Shown: piece after piece, positions 44,121 to 53,254 of the stretch | Layout: every line of letters starts with the position of its first letter | Numbering within the stretch: the stretch's first letter is position 1 | Assembly: GCF_900312995.1 (NCBI RefSeq) | Contig: NZ_ONZI01000001.1 | Location: 1,240,001-1,304,000, forward strand | Origin: Kushneria phyllosphaerae | Lineage (GTDB): Bacteria > Pseudomonadota > Gammaproteobacteria > Pseudomonadales > Halomonadaceae | Reading direction: 5' to 3' | DNA length: 64,000 nucleotides | The notes under the pieces: generated by a model | The model's database searches: none | The model's input: the letters and a program-made list of their open reading frames with translations, nothing else | Told to the model about the DNA's origin: nothing | Position numbers and translations under genes: made by a program

Positions 44121-47066
44121 ATGTCCCTGCAAGCTGCCCTGACAGGCCTGCCTGAAGCACTGCAGTCTCAGGCACGTCGTACCCTCGAGACATTTGATGA
44201 GGCCTTGCTGGCACGTTTGGGCGAAGAGCGCCTGCGTGAACTGGTCACGACCATCACGGCCAGCGATTTTGTGGCCCGGGCCCTCTCACATGATGGCGTC
44301 ATGCTCGACCGCCTGCTCTCGCATGAAGAGCTTGTCGCCGCGCCGGGGCGGGAGACGCTCGAGTACTGGCTTGACAGCGCGCTGGAAGGTGCCGCTACCG
44401 AGGCGGATCTGCAGCGGATACTGCGACGGTTTCGACGCGAACGCATGGTGGCGATCATCTGGCGCGATCGTAACGATTACGCCGATGCCTGGGGGATCGC
44501 GGCCGCCGTGTCGCGACTGGCTGAGGTCTGCATGGAGGCGGCACTACGCTGGCACGAAAAGGCAATGGCCGGGCGCTATGGCGAACCGTCACCGGACAGT
44601 GAGGGTCGCGCGCAGCGCATGGTCGTGCTGGGCATGGGCAAACTGGGCGCCGGTGAACTCAACCTCTCCTCTGACATTGATCTGATCTTCGCCTACCCCG
44701 AAAAGGGTCAAACGCAGGGCGGGGAGCGTCCGCTGGAGCACCAGGAGTATTTCACCCGACTGGGACAGAAGGTCATTGCCTCTCTCGATGCCATCACGGC
44801 CGATGGTTTTGTCTTTCGCGTCGACATGCGACTGCGCCCTTTGGGGGATGGCGGACCGTTAACCGGTAGCTTTGCAAGCCTTCTGTCCTACTACCAGAGC
44901 CAGGGGCGTGAGTGGGAGCGCTACGCCATGCTCAAGGCGCGTCCGGTGGCCGGCGATCTCGACGCTGGTCAGCGACTTCTGGTCGAGCTTCGCCCCTTCG
45001 TCTACCGCAAGTACATCGACTTCGGGGCGATCGAATCACTGCGCGAGATGAAGGCGTTGATCAATCGCGAGGTCAGACGACGTGGCCGCGAGGATGACAT
45101 CAAACTGGGGGCCGGCGGCATTCGTGAGGTCGAGTTTGTCGTTCAGGCCTTTCAGCTGATTCGCGGTGGCCGGGTGACCGAGCTGCAAACCCCTTCTCTC
45201 AAGCGGGCACTGGCAGAGCTTGAGCGTCTTGAAATCATGTCGCGTCATGACGTGCGTGCCCTGCAGGCCGACTATGTCTTTTTGCGCGATCTCGAACATG
45301 CCCTGCAGGGGCTGGAAGACCGTCAGACCCAGTCGCTGCCCGATGAAGATCTTCCTCGCGCCCGCATCGCCTTTGCCATGGGCCATGAGCACTGGGAAGG
45401 CCTGGTAGCGGATCTTGATGAGGTGCGTCGCCGGGTGCGTGAACGCTTCAATGAAGTGATCGCCCCGCCTGAAGAGGAAGATCACGAATTGATCGAGGCC
45501 GGCGCACTGGAGGAGTGGCGAGCGCTCTGGCAGGAAGCCTTTGACGATGAAGCGGCGATTGCACTGTTGTCCGAGTCCGGTTTTCGCGACCCGCCCCGGG
45601 CCCGTGAACGGCTTCTCAAGCTGCGCCATGGACGTGCCGTGACCGGCATGCAGCGTATCGGTTTTGAACGCCTTGAAGCACTGATGCCGGTGCTGCTGTC
45701 CAACGTGGCGGCCACCGAAACCCCTGACATTACGCTGGAACGGGTGCTGGCGCTGGTGGAGTCGGTCCTGCGCCGCACGGCCTATCTGTCACTTTTAAAG
45801 GAAAACCCTGACGCACTGACACAGTTTGTCCGCCTGTGCAGTGCCAGCGCCTGGATCGGCGAGCAGCTGGCCCGCTATCCGGTACTGCTCGATGAGTTGC
45901 TCGACCCGCGCAATCTCTATACGCCCCCCGAGCGCAGCGAGCTCGAAGACGAACTGCGTCAGACCCTGTCACGGCTGCCTCCCAATGACGAAGAGAGCCA
46001 GCTCGAGGCGCTGCGTCTGTTTCGTCATGCTCGCGTGCTTAACGTGGCGGCAGCCGATGTGGCGGGTGCGCGCCCACTAATGGTGGTCAGCGATCATCTG
46101 ACGATGATTGCCGAAGTCGTGCTGGAAGCCATCGTGAAGCTGGCCTGGCAGGGGCTGACGGCACGCTATGGCTACCCTCGTCGCCGCGACGGCAGTCATG
46201 CCGGTGCCGACGACGTCGATTTTCTGGTGGTGGGCTATGGCAAGCTCGGGGGGATAGAGCTGGGCTACGGTTCCGATCTGGACCTGGTTTTTTTACACGA
46301 CGCCGACCCGCGCGGCAGTACCAATGGCGCGCGCAGCCTCGACAATCCGGTTTTCTATGCCCGCATGGGCCAGCGCATCATTCACATGCTGACCACCACG
46401 ACGCCGGCCGGCGTGCTCTATGACGTGGACATGCGCCTTCGACCTTCAGGCAATTCGGGCCTTCTGGTGTCTTCGCTGGAAGCCTTTGCCGACTACCAGC
46501 GTCGCGAGGCCTGGGTCTGGGAGCATCAGGCGCTGGTGCGCGCCCGCGGCGTGGCCGGCAGCCCGGCGCTGGCGCGTCGTTTTGAAGAGATTCGTCTTGA
46601 GACGCTTTCCAGCGAGACCGATGTGGACACCCTCAAGCGGGAAGTGGTCGCCATGCGCGAGAAGATGCGTCAGCACCTGGGCAGCAGCCCGCAATCGCGC
46701 AGTGCCGGCTGGTTTCATCTCAAGCAGGACCCGGGCGGCATGGTCGACATCGAGTTCATGAACCAGTTTGCGGTGCTGGCCATGGGGCACCGTGAAAAGG
46801 CGCTGCTGACCTATACCGATAACATGCGCATTCTGGAAACGCTGGAATCGTCCGGCCATTTACCGTTTGAAGGGGCCGAAAAGCTCAGGCGCGCCTGGCT
46901 TGCCTATCGCGATGCCAGCCATCGCGCGGCATTGACCCGCTCCGGCTCGCTGGTCCCGGAGGCCGGGTTCGTCGAGCACCGTGACGCCGTGCAAACCCTC
47001 TGGCAGCGTTATCTGGAACCCGAGAGCAGGGAACCCGAAAGCACCGAGGCGCCGTCCGAGCCTTGA
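44121..47066 (+). CDS. glnE: glutamine synthetase adenylyltransferase/deadenylase
   Basis: Controls glutamine synthetase by adenylylation and deadenylylation. Two nucleotidyltransferase domains are clear: VLGMGKLGAGELNLSSDIDL (N-terminal, deadenylase) and VVGYGKLGGIELGYGSDLDL (C-terminal, adenylylase), each followed by a GlnD-like helical domain. The 981-residue length fits. Start at 44121 (MSLQAALTG) follows GAGAGG; the frame is open earlier. A hairpin follows its stop. It is a central nitrogen-regulation gene. Confidence 0.96.
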   Translation: MSLQAALTGLPEALQSQARRTLETFDEALLARLGEERLRELVTTITASDFVARALSHDGVMLDRLLSHEELVAAPGRETLEYWLDSALEGAATEADLQRILRRFRRERMVAIIWRDRNDYADAWGIAAAVSRLAEVCMEAALRWHEKAMAGRYGEPSPDSEGRAQRMVVLGMGKLGAGELNLSSDIDLIFAYPEKGQTQGGERPLEHQEYFTRLGQKVIASLDAITADGFVFRVDMRLRPLGDGGPLTGSFASLLSYYQSQGREWERYAMLKARPVAGDLDAGQRLLVELRPFVYRKYIDFGAIESLREMKALINREVRRRGREDDIKLGAGGIREVEFVVQAFQLIRGGRVTELQTPSLKRALAELERLEIMSRHDVRALQADYVFLRDLEHALQGLEDRQTQSLPDEDLPRARIAFAMGHEHWEGLVADLDEVRRRVRERFNEVIAPPEEEDHELIEAGALEEWRALWQEAFDDEAAIALLSESGFRDPPRARERLLKLRHGRAVTGMQRIGFERLEALMPVLLSNVAATETPDITLERVLALVESVLRRTAYLSLLKENPDALTQFVRLCSASAWIGEQLARYPVLLDELLDPRNLYTPPERSELEDELRQTLSRLPPNDEESQLEALRLFRHARVLNVAAADVAGARPLMVVSDHLTMIAEVVLEAIVKLAWQGLTARYGYPRRRDGSHAGADDVDFLVVGYGKLGGIELGYGSDLDLVFLHDADPRGSTNGARSLDNPVFYARMGQRIIHMLTTTTPAGVLYDVDMRLRPSGNSGLLVSSLEAFADYQRREAWVWEHQALVRARGVAGSPALARRFEEIRLETLSSETDVDTLKREVVAMREKMRQHLGSSPQSRSAGWFHLKQDPGGMVDIEFMNQFAVLAMGHREKALLTYTDNMRILETLESSGHLPFEGAEKLRRAWLAYRDASHRAALTRSGSLVPEAGFVEHRDAVQTLWQRYLEPESREPESTEAPSEP

Positions 47067-47079
47067 AAGGGGCAGGAGC

Positions 47080-47106
47080 CGCCCACCCGGATGGCCCGGG
47101 TGGGCG
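47080..47106. terminator. GC-rich hairpin between glnE and trhO
   Basis: CGCCCACCCGG pairs perfectly with CCGGGTGGGCG around a 5-base loop. It lies 13 bp past glnE and 26 bp before the convergent trhO stop. There is no U-tract on either strand. Confidence 0.5.
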
Positions 47107-47132
47107 ATCAGAACATGACGCCGGCGCGTTAA

Positions 47133-48092
47133 TCAGGAGGTCTGGTCGATGCGCGGGTTGCGTCCGATGGGATGGGCCTCTCCGCGTGCCTTCGCCAGTT
47201 CGATCTGGCGCTGGCGTTCGCGGGCACCTGCACGAGTCTTTTCGGGGAGGTTGTCCCAGCAGTGCGGGCAGCTGATGCCCGGTTCGTAGTACTCGGACTG
47301 CTGATCCTCGGCGGAGATGGGCCTTCGGCAGGCATGACACTGGTCAAACTCGCCTTCGCTGAGGTCATGGCGCACGGTTACCCGGTTATCGAAAACAAAG
47401 CAGTCGCCGCGCCAGCGGGAATCCTGCTCGGGCACCGTTTCCAGATATTTCAGAATGCCACCCTTGAGGTGATACACCTCTTCAAATCCCTGCTCCAGCA
47501 TGTAGCTGGACGCCTTCTCACAGCGAATGCCACCGGTGCAGAACATGGCGACCTTCTTGTGCTTTTCGGGGTCGTAATGCGCCTTCACGTAGTCGGGAAA
47601 CTCGCGAAATGAGCGGGTTTTCGGATCCACGGCGCCTTCAAACGTGCCAATCTCGACTTCATAGTCATTGCGCGTATCGATCAGCAGCACTTCCGGGTCG
47701 CTGATCAGATCGTTCCACTGCTCAGGCTCGACATAGGTGCCCGCGCGGCGATTGGGGTCCACGCCGTCCACGCCCAGCGTCACGATCTCACGCTTGAGCT
47801 TGACCTTGGTACGGTAAAACGGCTGCTCCTGCGCCCGGGATTCCTTGTGCTCGAGATCCTCAAGCCGTGGATCGCTTCTGAGCCACGTCAGCAGCGCATC
47901 GATATTGTCTCGTGTGCCGGACACGGTGCCGTTGATGCCTTCTTCGGCCAGCAACAGTGTGCCCTTGACGTCATTGGCGCGCATGGCCTCGAGCAGCGGC
48001 TCGCGAAGCGCTTCATAATCGGGCAGGGAGACAAACTTGTAGAGGGCAGCCACCACGATGGGGCCCTCATCGGGTAGATCAGAGGGTGTCAT
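47133..48092 (-). CDS. trhO: tRNA uridine(34) hydroxylase
   Basis: Oxygen-dependent enzyme that makes 5-hydroxyuridine at the wobble position of certain tRNAs (formerly YceA). It has an N-terminal acylphosphatase-like region, then a rhodanese domain with the active-site loop [11 protein letters not shown] (Cys about residue 187). The C-terminal cysteine-rich segment CHACRRPI ... CPHCWDNL may bind metal. Length 319. Start at 48092. It is cytoplasmic. Confidence 0.94.
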   Translation of the reverse strand: MTPSDLPDEGPIVVAALYKFVSLPDYEALREPLLEAMRANDVKGTLLLAEEGINGTVSGTRDNIDALLTWLRSDPRLEDLEHKESRAQEQPFYRTKVKLKREIVTLGVDGVDPNRRAGTYVEPEQWNDLISDPEVLLIDTRNDYEVEIGTFEGAVDPKTRSFREFPDYVKAHYDPEKHKKVAMFCTGGIRCEKASSYMLEQGFEEVYHLKGGILKYLETVPEQDSRWRGDCFVFDNRVTVRHDLSEGEFDQCHACRRPISAEDQQSEYYEPGISCPHCWDNLPEKTRAGARERQRQIELAKARGEAHPIGRNPRIDQTS

Positions 48093-48363
48093 GCAATTCT
48101 CCAGGCAGTCGCCCTCGCAAGGGGCGGACCAGGGGGTGTTACAGCCCCGAATGGACTGCGGCGCGTATTTTACGCATCCGACCGGCCGGTTGCACCTCCC
48201 GGCCCGGGTGTCAGGTGTTGCCGGCGGAAACGCCGCGCGCCGCTCACATCGCGCAGCCCCCCAGCAGCACTGATATGATCAGGGCACCGGGTCATGCAAT
48301 GATCTGACAACAACGCAATCCCTGCGCGCTTATGGCGCAGGACAACGTACAGTGGAAGGGCTT

Positions 48364-49236
48364 ATGTCTCGAACAGTCTACGTCAATGGCCGGTACGTAC
48401 CGGAAAACGAAGCCAGCGTGTCAGTGTTTGATCGCGGCTTTCTGTTTGCCGATGGTATTTATGAAGTGACGGCTGTCCTCAATGGCAGGCTGGTGGATTT
48501 CGAGGGGCACGTGGCGCGTCTGCATCGCTCGCTCAATGAGCTGAACATGCATCTGTCGCTCAACGACAATGCCCTGCGTGACATTCATCGTCAGCTCATC
48601 GATAAAAATGGTCTGCAGGAAGGGCTGGTGTATCTGCAGGTCACCCGTGGCGTTGCCGACCGGGACTTTGCCTACCCCGATGCCCAGACGCCGGCCACCC
48701 TGGTAGCCTTTACCCAGCAAAAGGCGATCATCGACAGTCCGCTTGCCGAGAGAGGCCTCAAGGTCATCTCCCTGCCGGACATGCGCTGGGGGCGGCGCGA
48801 TATCAAGACCGTGCAGCTTTTGTACCCCTCCATGGCCAAGATGGAAGCCAAAAAGCGCGGGGCCGATGATGCCTGGCTGGTGGACTCGGGGCTGGTGACA
48901 GAAGGTTCTTCCAGCAATGCCTGGATTGTCGATCATGACAACACGCTGATCACCCGCGAGCTGTCGCGGTCGCTTTTGCACGGCATTACGCGCCGGACCA
49001 TCATGCAGCTGGCGCAACAGCATGACATGAAGGTCGAAGAGCGCGGCTTTACCATCAAGGAAGCGCAAAACGCTCGGGAAGCCTTTATGACATCGGCCAC
49101 GTCGCTGGTGTATCCGGTGGTGTCGATTGATCAGCGCCCGATAGGCGAGGGCCAGCCAGGAGAGATTGCCAGAGCCCTGCGCCGTCTCTATATCGAGACA
49201 AGCCTTCAGGCACTGGATGCCCAGGAGCAGACATAG
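48364..49236 (+). CDS. dat: D-amino acid aminotransferase
   Basis: PLP fold-type IV transaminase that interconverts D-alanine and D-glutamate with 2-oxo acids. The PLP Lys is in RRDIKTVQLLYP (about residue 141). The second signature ESSSNAWIV-like segment reads TEGSSSNAWIV. The first segment VFDRGFLFADGIYEV is characteristic. 290 residues. Start at 48364 (MSRTVYVNG) follows GGAAGGG at four bases; GTG 48352 is possible. The 271-bp spacer from trhO has no other gene. It may supply D-glutamate for cell wall synthesis. Confidence 0.92.
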   Translation: MSRTVYVNGRYVPENEASVSVFDRGFLFADGIYEVTAVLNGRLVDFEGHVARLHRSLNELNMHLSLNDNALRDIHRQLIDKNGLQEGLVYLQVTRGVADRDFAYPDAQTPATLVAFTQQKAIIDSPLAERGLKVISLPDMRWGRRDIKTVQLLYPSMAKMEAKKRGADDAWLVDSGLVTEGSSSNAWIVDHDNTLITRELSRSLLHGITRRTIMQLAQQHDMKVEERGFTIKEAQNAREAFMTSATSLVYPVVSIDQRPIGEGQPGEIARALRRLYIETSLQALDAQEQT

Positions 49237-49373
49237 GCATGGCTTAAAATGCTTGTGTCGCGATTCAGTTACGCGCTGCCCGGTCGATACAAAACGCCAT
49301 GGAGTGTCGTGTAACGGAAGTGAGCGCGCCGTGAAGTTAAAAGTCGCAGGCGCTGCTCTTGAGGAGCGTCAAC

Positions 49374-49898
49374 GTGCCGAATCGATACAGGCATTGGAAG
49401 CAGGAACAGGAAAGGCGGCGTCTGGCTGCGTTGAAAGGACTCGGGATACTTGAAACGCCCCGTGAGGAGCGTTTTGACGTCATTACCCGGCTTCTGGCAC
49501 GTGATTTTGACGTGCCGATTTCCATGATCTCGCTGGTGGACGAAAAGCGGGTCTGGTTCAAGTCGGAAGTCGGTCTGGAGGGTCTTGAGGAGGTTTCCCG
49601 AGAGATTACCTTCTGCAGCCACGCGATCGAGGCAGGCCATATTCTGGTGGTCGAAGACGCCATGGCGGATCAACGCTTTTTTGATAACCCACTGGTCACC
49701 GGTGAAATGGCGCTGCGGTTCTATGCTGGCGCGGTAATTCGCTCATCACACCGAGAGCCGCTGGGCGCGGTATGTATCATTGATCACAAGCCGCGCCAGA
49801 TGACCTATCGCGACCGGCGACAGCTGATCGACTTTGCCAGCCATGTGAGCGCGCAGATAACGCTCAAACACGGGCGATTTCACGATAGCGATAATTGA
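49374..49898 (+). CDS. stand-alone GAF domain protein
   Basis: The 174-residue protein is one GAF domain with no output domain. The family stretch at the start (LAALKGLGILETPREERFD), followed by DVPISMISLVDEKRVWFKS and FYAGAVIRS, resembles sensor GAF domains normally fused to kinases or cyclases. The reading runs from GTG 49374 with GAGGAG seven bases upstream; TTG 49359 is an alternative. Cysteines of free-methionine sulfoxide reductases are not in the right places. Ligand unknown. It ends in a terminator. Confidence 0.75.
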   Translation: MPNRYRHWKQEQERRRLAALKGLGILETPREERFDVITRLLARDFDVPISMISLVDEKRVWFKSEVGLEGLEEVSREITFCSHAIEAGHILVVEDAMADQRFFDNPLVTGEMALRFYAGAVIRSSHREPLGAVCIIDHKPRQMTYRDRRQLIDFASHVSAQITLKHGRFHDSDN

Positions 49899-49909
49899 AA
49901 CGATATGAG

Positions 49910-49938
49910 AATGCCCCGGCCATGGTCGGGGCATTTTG
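49910..49938 (+). terminator. terminator after the GAF gene
   Basis: A GC-rich stem ATGCCCCGGCC/GGTCGGGGCAT with a small loop is followed by TTTT. It is also close to the convergent MBL gene stop at 49945. Confidence 0.8.
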
Positions 49939-49944
49939 CTGATA

Positions 49945-50823
49945 TCAGGGGGTGGGCGACCAGACATGGGGCAAAAAGCGATAGCCCTGCGTGTCTTCCA
50001 CAATGTGACCGATACCGGGGAAGTCCAGATGGTGGCCGGCCACCATGAGTTTTTCCTTCGCGACTCGGGCAAGGATGTCCTTGCGTGTCGCCACGGCCCG
50101 TTCCCCGTCGACATCAAATAAAACGCCGGCATTGGGTTCAGGGAGCTGAATGTGCGGCAGGTGCACGATATCACCCCACAGCAGCAGCCGGTCGCTGCCG
50201 GATTCGATCAGATAGCCGCTGTGTCCCGGCGTATGGCCCGGCAGGGCCACGCGGGTGACGCCGCCCATCACCTGATCACTGTCGATACGCTCGATCCGGT
50301 CACGATTGATCTCAAGCACGCGGTGGGCTACGTCAAACTGCTGGGCAAACATGTCGGAGGCATCTGCGGGTGCCTGTTGCTGCCAGAAATCCAGCTCTTC
50401 GCCCGGTACCAGAATGCGTGCATTGGCAAAGGCTGGTTGATCGTCTGACGTGATCAGCCCGCCGATGTGGTCAGGATGCAGGTGCGTCACCAACACGGCA
50501 TCAATGGCATCAGGCAGTACGCCGATGTCAGCCAGCCCCTGGGACAGGCGGGCACCTTCGCCATCGGCCAGTGCACCAAAGCCGGTGTCCACCAGCACGC
50601 GCTGATCACCAATGTGCAACAGATAGGCGTTGAGCGTAATGCGCGGCGGGTTGGGGCGCTGGCTTTGGGCCTGAAGCGTTTCGGCGCGCGAGGCATCAAC
50701 ATGCTGGATCAGCTCCAGCGAGCCCTGCATATAGGCATCCATCAGCGTGGTGACGACGATCTCGCCGACGCGCAGGTGATGGACATTGGCAGGCTGCTGA
50801 TCGGGAAACAGACTATCGCTCAT
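49945..50823 (-). CDS. MBL-fold metallo-hydrolase (second)
   Basis: Zinc-dependent hydrolase of 292 residues. The metal motif is VTHLHPDHIGGL (about residue 110), with LPGHTPGHSGY, LLLWGDIVHLP and AGHHLDFPGI completing the metal ligands. The fold and the preserved LLVDTGFG-like segment (RVLVDTGFGALAD) resemble quorum-quenching lactonases, but that activity is not established. No signal peptide. It has no strong similarity to the MBL gene at 39047. Start at 50823. Confidence 0.86.
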   Translation of the reverse strand: MSDSLFPDQQPANVHHLRVGEIVVTTLMDAYMQGSLELIQHVDASRAETLQAQSQRPNPPRITLNAYLLHIGDQRVLVDTGFGALADGEGARLSQGLADIGVLPDAIDAVLVTHLHPDHIGGLITSDDQPAFANARILVPGEELDFWQQQAPADASDMFAQQFDVAHRVLEINRDRIERIDSDQVMGGVTRVALPGHTPGHSGYLIESGSDRLLLWGDIVHLPHIQLPEPNAGVLFDVDGERAVATRKDILARVAKEKLMVAGHHLDFPGIGHIVEDTQGYRFLPHVWSPTP

Positions 50824-50965
50824 GGGGTCTCCAAAACGAAATCAATGGGGCCAGACAAAACATGGTCAGTCATGACGTATGCGTCACAGTCTGTCGAGCT
50901 TTGGCCCGAGTATACAGGTGTGTCGTATGGACACCGCCAGACGTGGTTTTGTTTCCGGACATGAA

Positions 50966-50998
50966 AAAGCGCCTATCGTTGGTAACGACAGGCGCTTT
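50966..50998 (-). terminator. terminator of tRNA-Pro
   Basis: The hairpin AAAGCGCCT ... AGGCGCTTT with an inner ATCGTT/AACGAC stem is followed by TTTTT on the minus strand, 7 bp after the tRNA 3' end. Confidence 0.85.
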
Positions 50999-51005
50999 AA
51001 ATATA

Positions 51006-51082
51006 TGGTCGGAATAGCAGGATTCGAACCTACGACCTCTGCCTCCCGAAGGCAGCGCTCTACCAAGCTGAGCTATATTCCG
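51006..51082 (-). tRNA. tRNA-Pro(CGG)
   Basis: The minus strand folds as a full cloverleaf of 77 bases, with 3' CCA encoded in the DNA. The acceptor stem is CGGAATA/TATTCCG. The anticodon stem-loop is CTGCC-TTCGGGA-GGCAG, so the anticodon is CGG (reads CCG, proline). The T-loop TTCGAAT and D-loop AGCTTGGTAGA are normal. It has its own promoter and terminator. Confidence 0.96.
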
Positions 51083-51111
51083 AGTGTCATGAGCTCGTCA
51101 TGACGGTGCGC

Positions 51112-51139
51112 ATTATACTGCGTGTTTCAGGTAATGCAA
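51112..51139 (-). promoter_or_regulatory. sigma-70 promoter of tRNA-Pro
   Basis: On the minus strand a -35 TTGCAT and a -10 TATAAT are separated by 16 bp, 30 bp upstream of the tRNA. The ispB stop is at 51147, right before it. Confidence 0.75.
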
Positions 51140-51146
51140 GCCCTCA

Positions 51147-52136
51147 TCAGGCATGACGATCCACGGCCTGTCGAACCAGCAGTTCCAGGCTTTCGCGATA
51201 CGGCGATGGCGGCAGCAGCGTGAGCTGCTCGAGTGCGAGATCCACCATCTCATTGGCGCGCTGACGGGTGTACTCCAGTGCGCCGGTGTCCCGCACGATG
51301 GCCAGTACTTCATCGAGATAGGACAGTCCACCTTCGCTGATGGCGCGACGTACCACGTTGGCCTGCGCCGGGCTGCCCACCACCATGGCGCGAATCAGGG
51401 GCAGGGTCGGTTTGCCCTCGGCAAGATCATCGCCCACGTTCTTGCCCATCTCGCTGGCATTGCCCTGATAGTCCAGCAGATCATCGATGAGCTGAAAGGC
51501 CAGCCCCAGATAGCGGCCATAGAGCTTGAGTGCCTCGACCTGTGCCTCGGTGCCATCAGCCACCATGGCGCCGGTATGGGACGCCGCTTCGAACAGCATC
51601 GCGGTCTTGCCCTGGATGGTGTCGAAGTAGGCGGCTTCGTCAATGTCGGCATTGCCGATATTGGTCAGCTGCAGCACTTCGCCTTCGGCGATGATGGAGG
51701 TGGCGTTGGAGAGCACGGCCATGATTGGCATCGAGCCGACCTCGACCATCATTTCAAACGAGCGCGAATAGAGAAAATCGCCGACCAGTACCGAGGGGGC
51801 ATTGCCCCAGGTGTCGTTGGCCGTGGCGCGACCGCGGCGCAGGTGGGATTCATCCACGACGTCATCATGCAAAAGCGTTGAGGTATGCATGAATTCGATC
51901 AGGGCTGCCAGCGTGATGTGCTGCTGGCCTTCATATCCCAGTGCTCTGGCCGATAGAAGGGCCAGCAGTGGGCGAACGCGTTTCCCGCCACTTTCAATAA
52001 TGTAGTTGCCGATCGTTTCGATCAGGGGAACATGGGAGGCAAGCTGCGCGCGAATGGTGCGGTCAACAGCTGCGAAGTCTTCCATGACGGGTTCATGGGT
52101 CCTGGAAGCGCTGGGTGAAACGACTTGGCTGTTCAC
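51147..52136 (-). CDS. ispB: octaprenyl-diphosphate synthase-type polyprenyl synthase
   Basis: Trans-prenyl diphosphate synthase that makes the ubiquinone side chain. The first Asp-rich motif LLHDDVVDES and the second LIDDLLDYQGN are intact, and KGGKRVRP-type sequence appears as SGGKRVRPLLALL. 329 residues from GTG 52136, which has GAGG seven bases upstream; ATG 52085 (312 residues) is an alternative start. Product chain length (C40 or C45) is inferred from context. Cytoplasmic. It is divergent from rplU, as in many gammaproteobacteria. Confidence 0.93.
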   Translation of the reverse strand: MNSQVVSPSASRTHEPVMEDFAAVDRTIRAQLASHVPLIETIGNYIIESGGKRVRPLLALLSARALGYEGQQHITLAALIEFMHTSTLLHDDVVDESHLRRGRATANDTWGNAPSVLVGDFLYSRSFEMMVEVGSMPIMAVLSNATSIIAEGEVLQLTNIGNADIDEAAYFDTIQGKTAMLFEAASHTGAMVADGTEAQVEALKLYGRYLGLAFQLIDDLLDYQGNASEMGKNVGDDLAEGKPTLPLIRAMVVGSPAQANVVRRAISEGGLSYLDEVLAIVRDTGALEYTRQRANEMVDLALEQLTLLPPSPYRESLELLVRQAVDRHA

Positions 52137-52263
52137 AGTGAACCTCGGGCTTCTATTCCCTGCAGGCATGGGCCCGGGCCGGCAGGACAACAGGGGGGCT
52201 TGGGTTTGCCGGGCAGTCTTCTCGAAGGCCCTTTGGGCGTCGAAGCGACATGAATGCCCGGTA

Positions 52264-52292
52264 TGCTAGGTAACCCCTTCATGGGCGTCAAG
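52264..52292 (-). promoter_or_regulatory. predicted sigma-70 promoter of ispB
   Basis: On the minus strand, -35 TTGACG and -10 TAGCAT are separated by 17 bp, about 128 bp before the GTG start. Confidence 0.6.
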
Positions 52293-52310
52293 ATGCATCA
52301 TGGCGGGCCT

Positions 52311-52339
52311 TGAGTTGCCTCGCGCGGGCGGTTATAATT
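52311..52339 (+). promoter_or_regulatory. sigma-70 promoter of rplU-rpmA
   Basis: -35 TTGAGT and a perfect -10 TATAAT are separated by 17 bp. The start site would give a leader of about 115 nt before rplU. Confidence 0.85.
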
Positions 52340-52461
52340 CGCGCCCTTATCTCATCGTGCTCCCTGTAAGATGGCTCGGTCGTCCTTGTTGAAGACGGGT
52401 TCGGGGCCACTTGCCACAGGTCGATGAAGCAGCCAACCGGATGAGTCAATTGGAGAATTCC

Positions 52462-52770
52462 ATGTACGCAGTAATCAAGAGCGGCGGCAAGCAGTATCGC
52501 GTCCAGGAAGGCCAGCGTATCAAGCTGGAAAAGCTGGATGCGGCCACTGGTGACAGCATCGATTTCGATCAGGTGCTGATGGTCGGCGGTGACGATGTCA
52601 AGATCGGTGCACCGCTGGTGTCGGGCGCTGTTGTCAAGGCAGAGATCGTCTCTCACGGCCGCGGCGAGAAGGTTCATATCCTCAAGTTCCGTCGCCGCAA
52701 GCACAGCATGAAGCGTCAGGGCCACCGTCAGTGGTACACTGAAGTCAAAATCACCGGGATTACTGCGTAA
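52462..52770 (+). CDS. rplU: 50S ribosomal protein L21
   Basis: 102 residues of the L21 family: [18 protein letters not shown] at the N-terminus, and basic [16 protein letters not shown] near the end, contacting 23S rRNA. Start at 52462 follows TTGGAG. Co-transcribed with rpmA 31 bp downstream. The earlier in-frame start is not used by the family. Confidence 0.98.
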   Translation: MYAVIKSGGKQYRVQEGQRIKLEKLDAATGDSIDFDQVLMVGGDDVKIGAPLVSGAVVKAEIVSHGRGEKVHILKFRRRKHSMKRQGHRQWYTEVKITGITA

Positions 52771-52801
52771 GCATTTTCCGCATTTTCAGGAGGTCATACT
52801 C

Positions 52802-53059
52802 ATGGCTCACAAGAAGGCCGCAGGTAGTACACGTAACGGTCGCGATTCCGAGTCCAAACGTCTCGGCGTCAAGCTCTTCGGTGGTCAGGAAGCCTCTGCC
52901 GGCAGCATCATCGTTCGCCAGCGTGGCACTCGTTTCCACGCCGGTGAAGGTGTCGGCGTCGGTCGTGACTTCACTCTGTTCGCACTGCGCGACGGTCATG
53001 TGAAGTTCGAGACCAAGGGTCCGAAAAAGCGCAAGCACGTCAGCATCGTCTCCGCCTGA
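52802..53059 (+). CDS. rpmA: 50S ribosomal protein L27
   Basis: 85 residues beginning [20 protein letters not shown], the typical N-terminal tail that reaches the peptidyl-transferase centre. [20 protein letters not shown] follows. No N-terminal pro-sequence as in Firmicutes. It has AGGAGG upstream. A strong terminator follows. Confidence 0.98.
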   Translation: MAHKKAAGSTRNGRDSESKRLGVKLFGGQEASAGSIIVRQRGTRFHAGEGVGVGRDFTLFALRDGHVKFETKGPKKRKHVSIVSA

Positions 53060-53074
53060 GACTGCTGATTGCTC

Positions 53075-53104
53075 AAAAGCCCCGCTCAGGCGGGGCTTTT
53101 TTTT
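53075..53104 (+). terminator. rho-independent terminator of rplU-rpmA
   Basis: GCCCCGC-TCAG-GCGGGGC is followed by eight Ts, 16 bp past rpmA. Confidence 0.95.
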
Positions 53105-53254
53105 ATCATGTGGGTTCGTCAACACGACGGGCCCATGGGCTCTCGACCCGTACCCGGCGTAATATAACCGCCACGGTATGAGTGCATACGACAGTCCTTT
53201 ATTTTTCGATCATGGTTTTTGTATACAGGGCGACGAGTCGCCGGGAGTAGTGGC

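Larger units (their letters stand above)
52137..52461. other. divergent control region of ispB and rplU
   Basis: This 325-bp spacer has no gene. It carries back-to-back promoters for ispB (52264-52292) and rplU (52311-52339), 18 bp apart, and a 122-nt rplU leader. No further fold was recognised in the leader. Confidence 0.7.

Noticed and set aside
51006..51082. tRNA-Pro as an integration site of a genomic island
   Set aside because: No integrase, no repeated 3' tRNA fragment and no mobile genes are near; neighbours are housekeeping.
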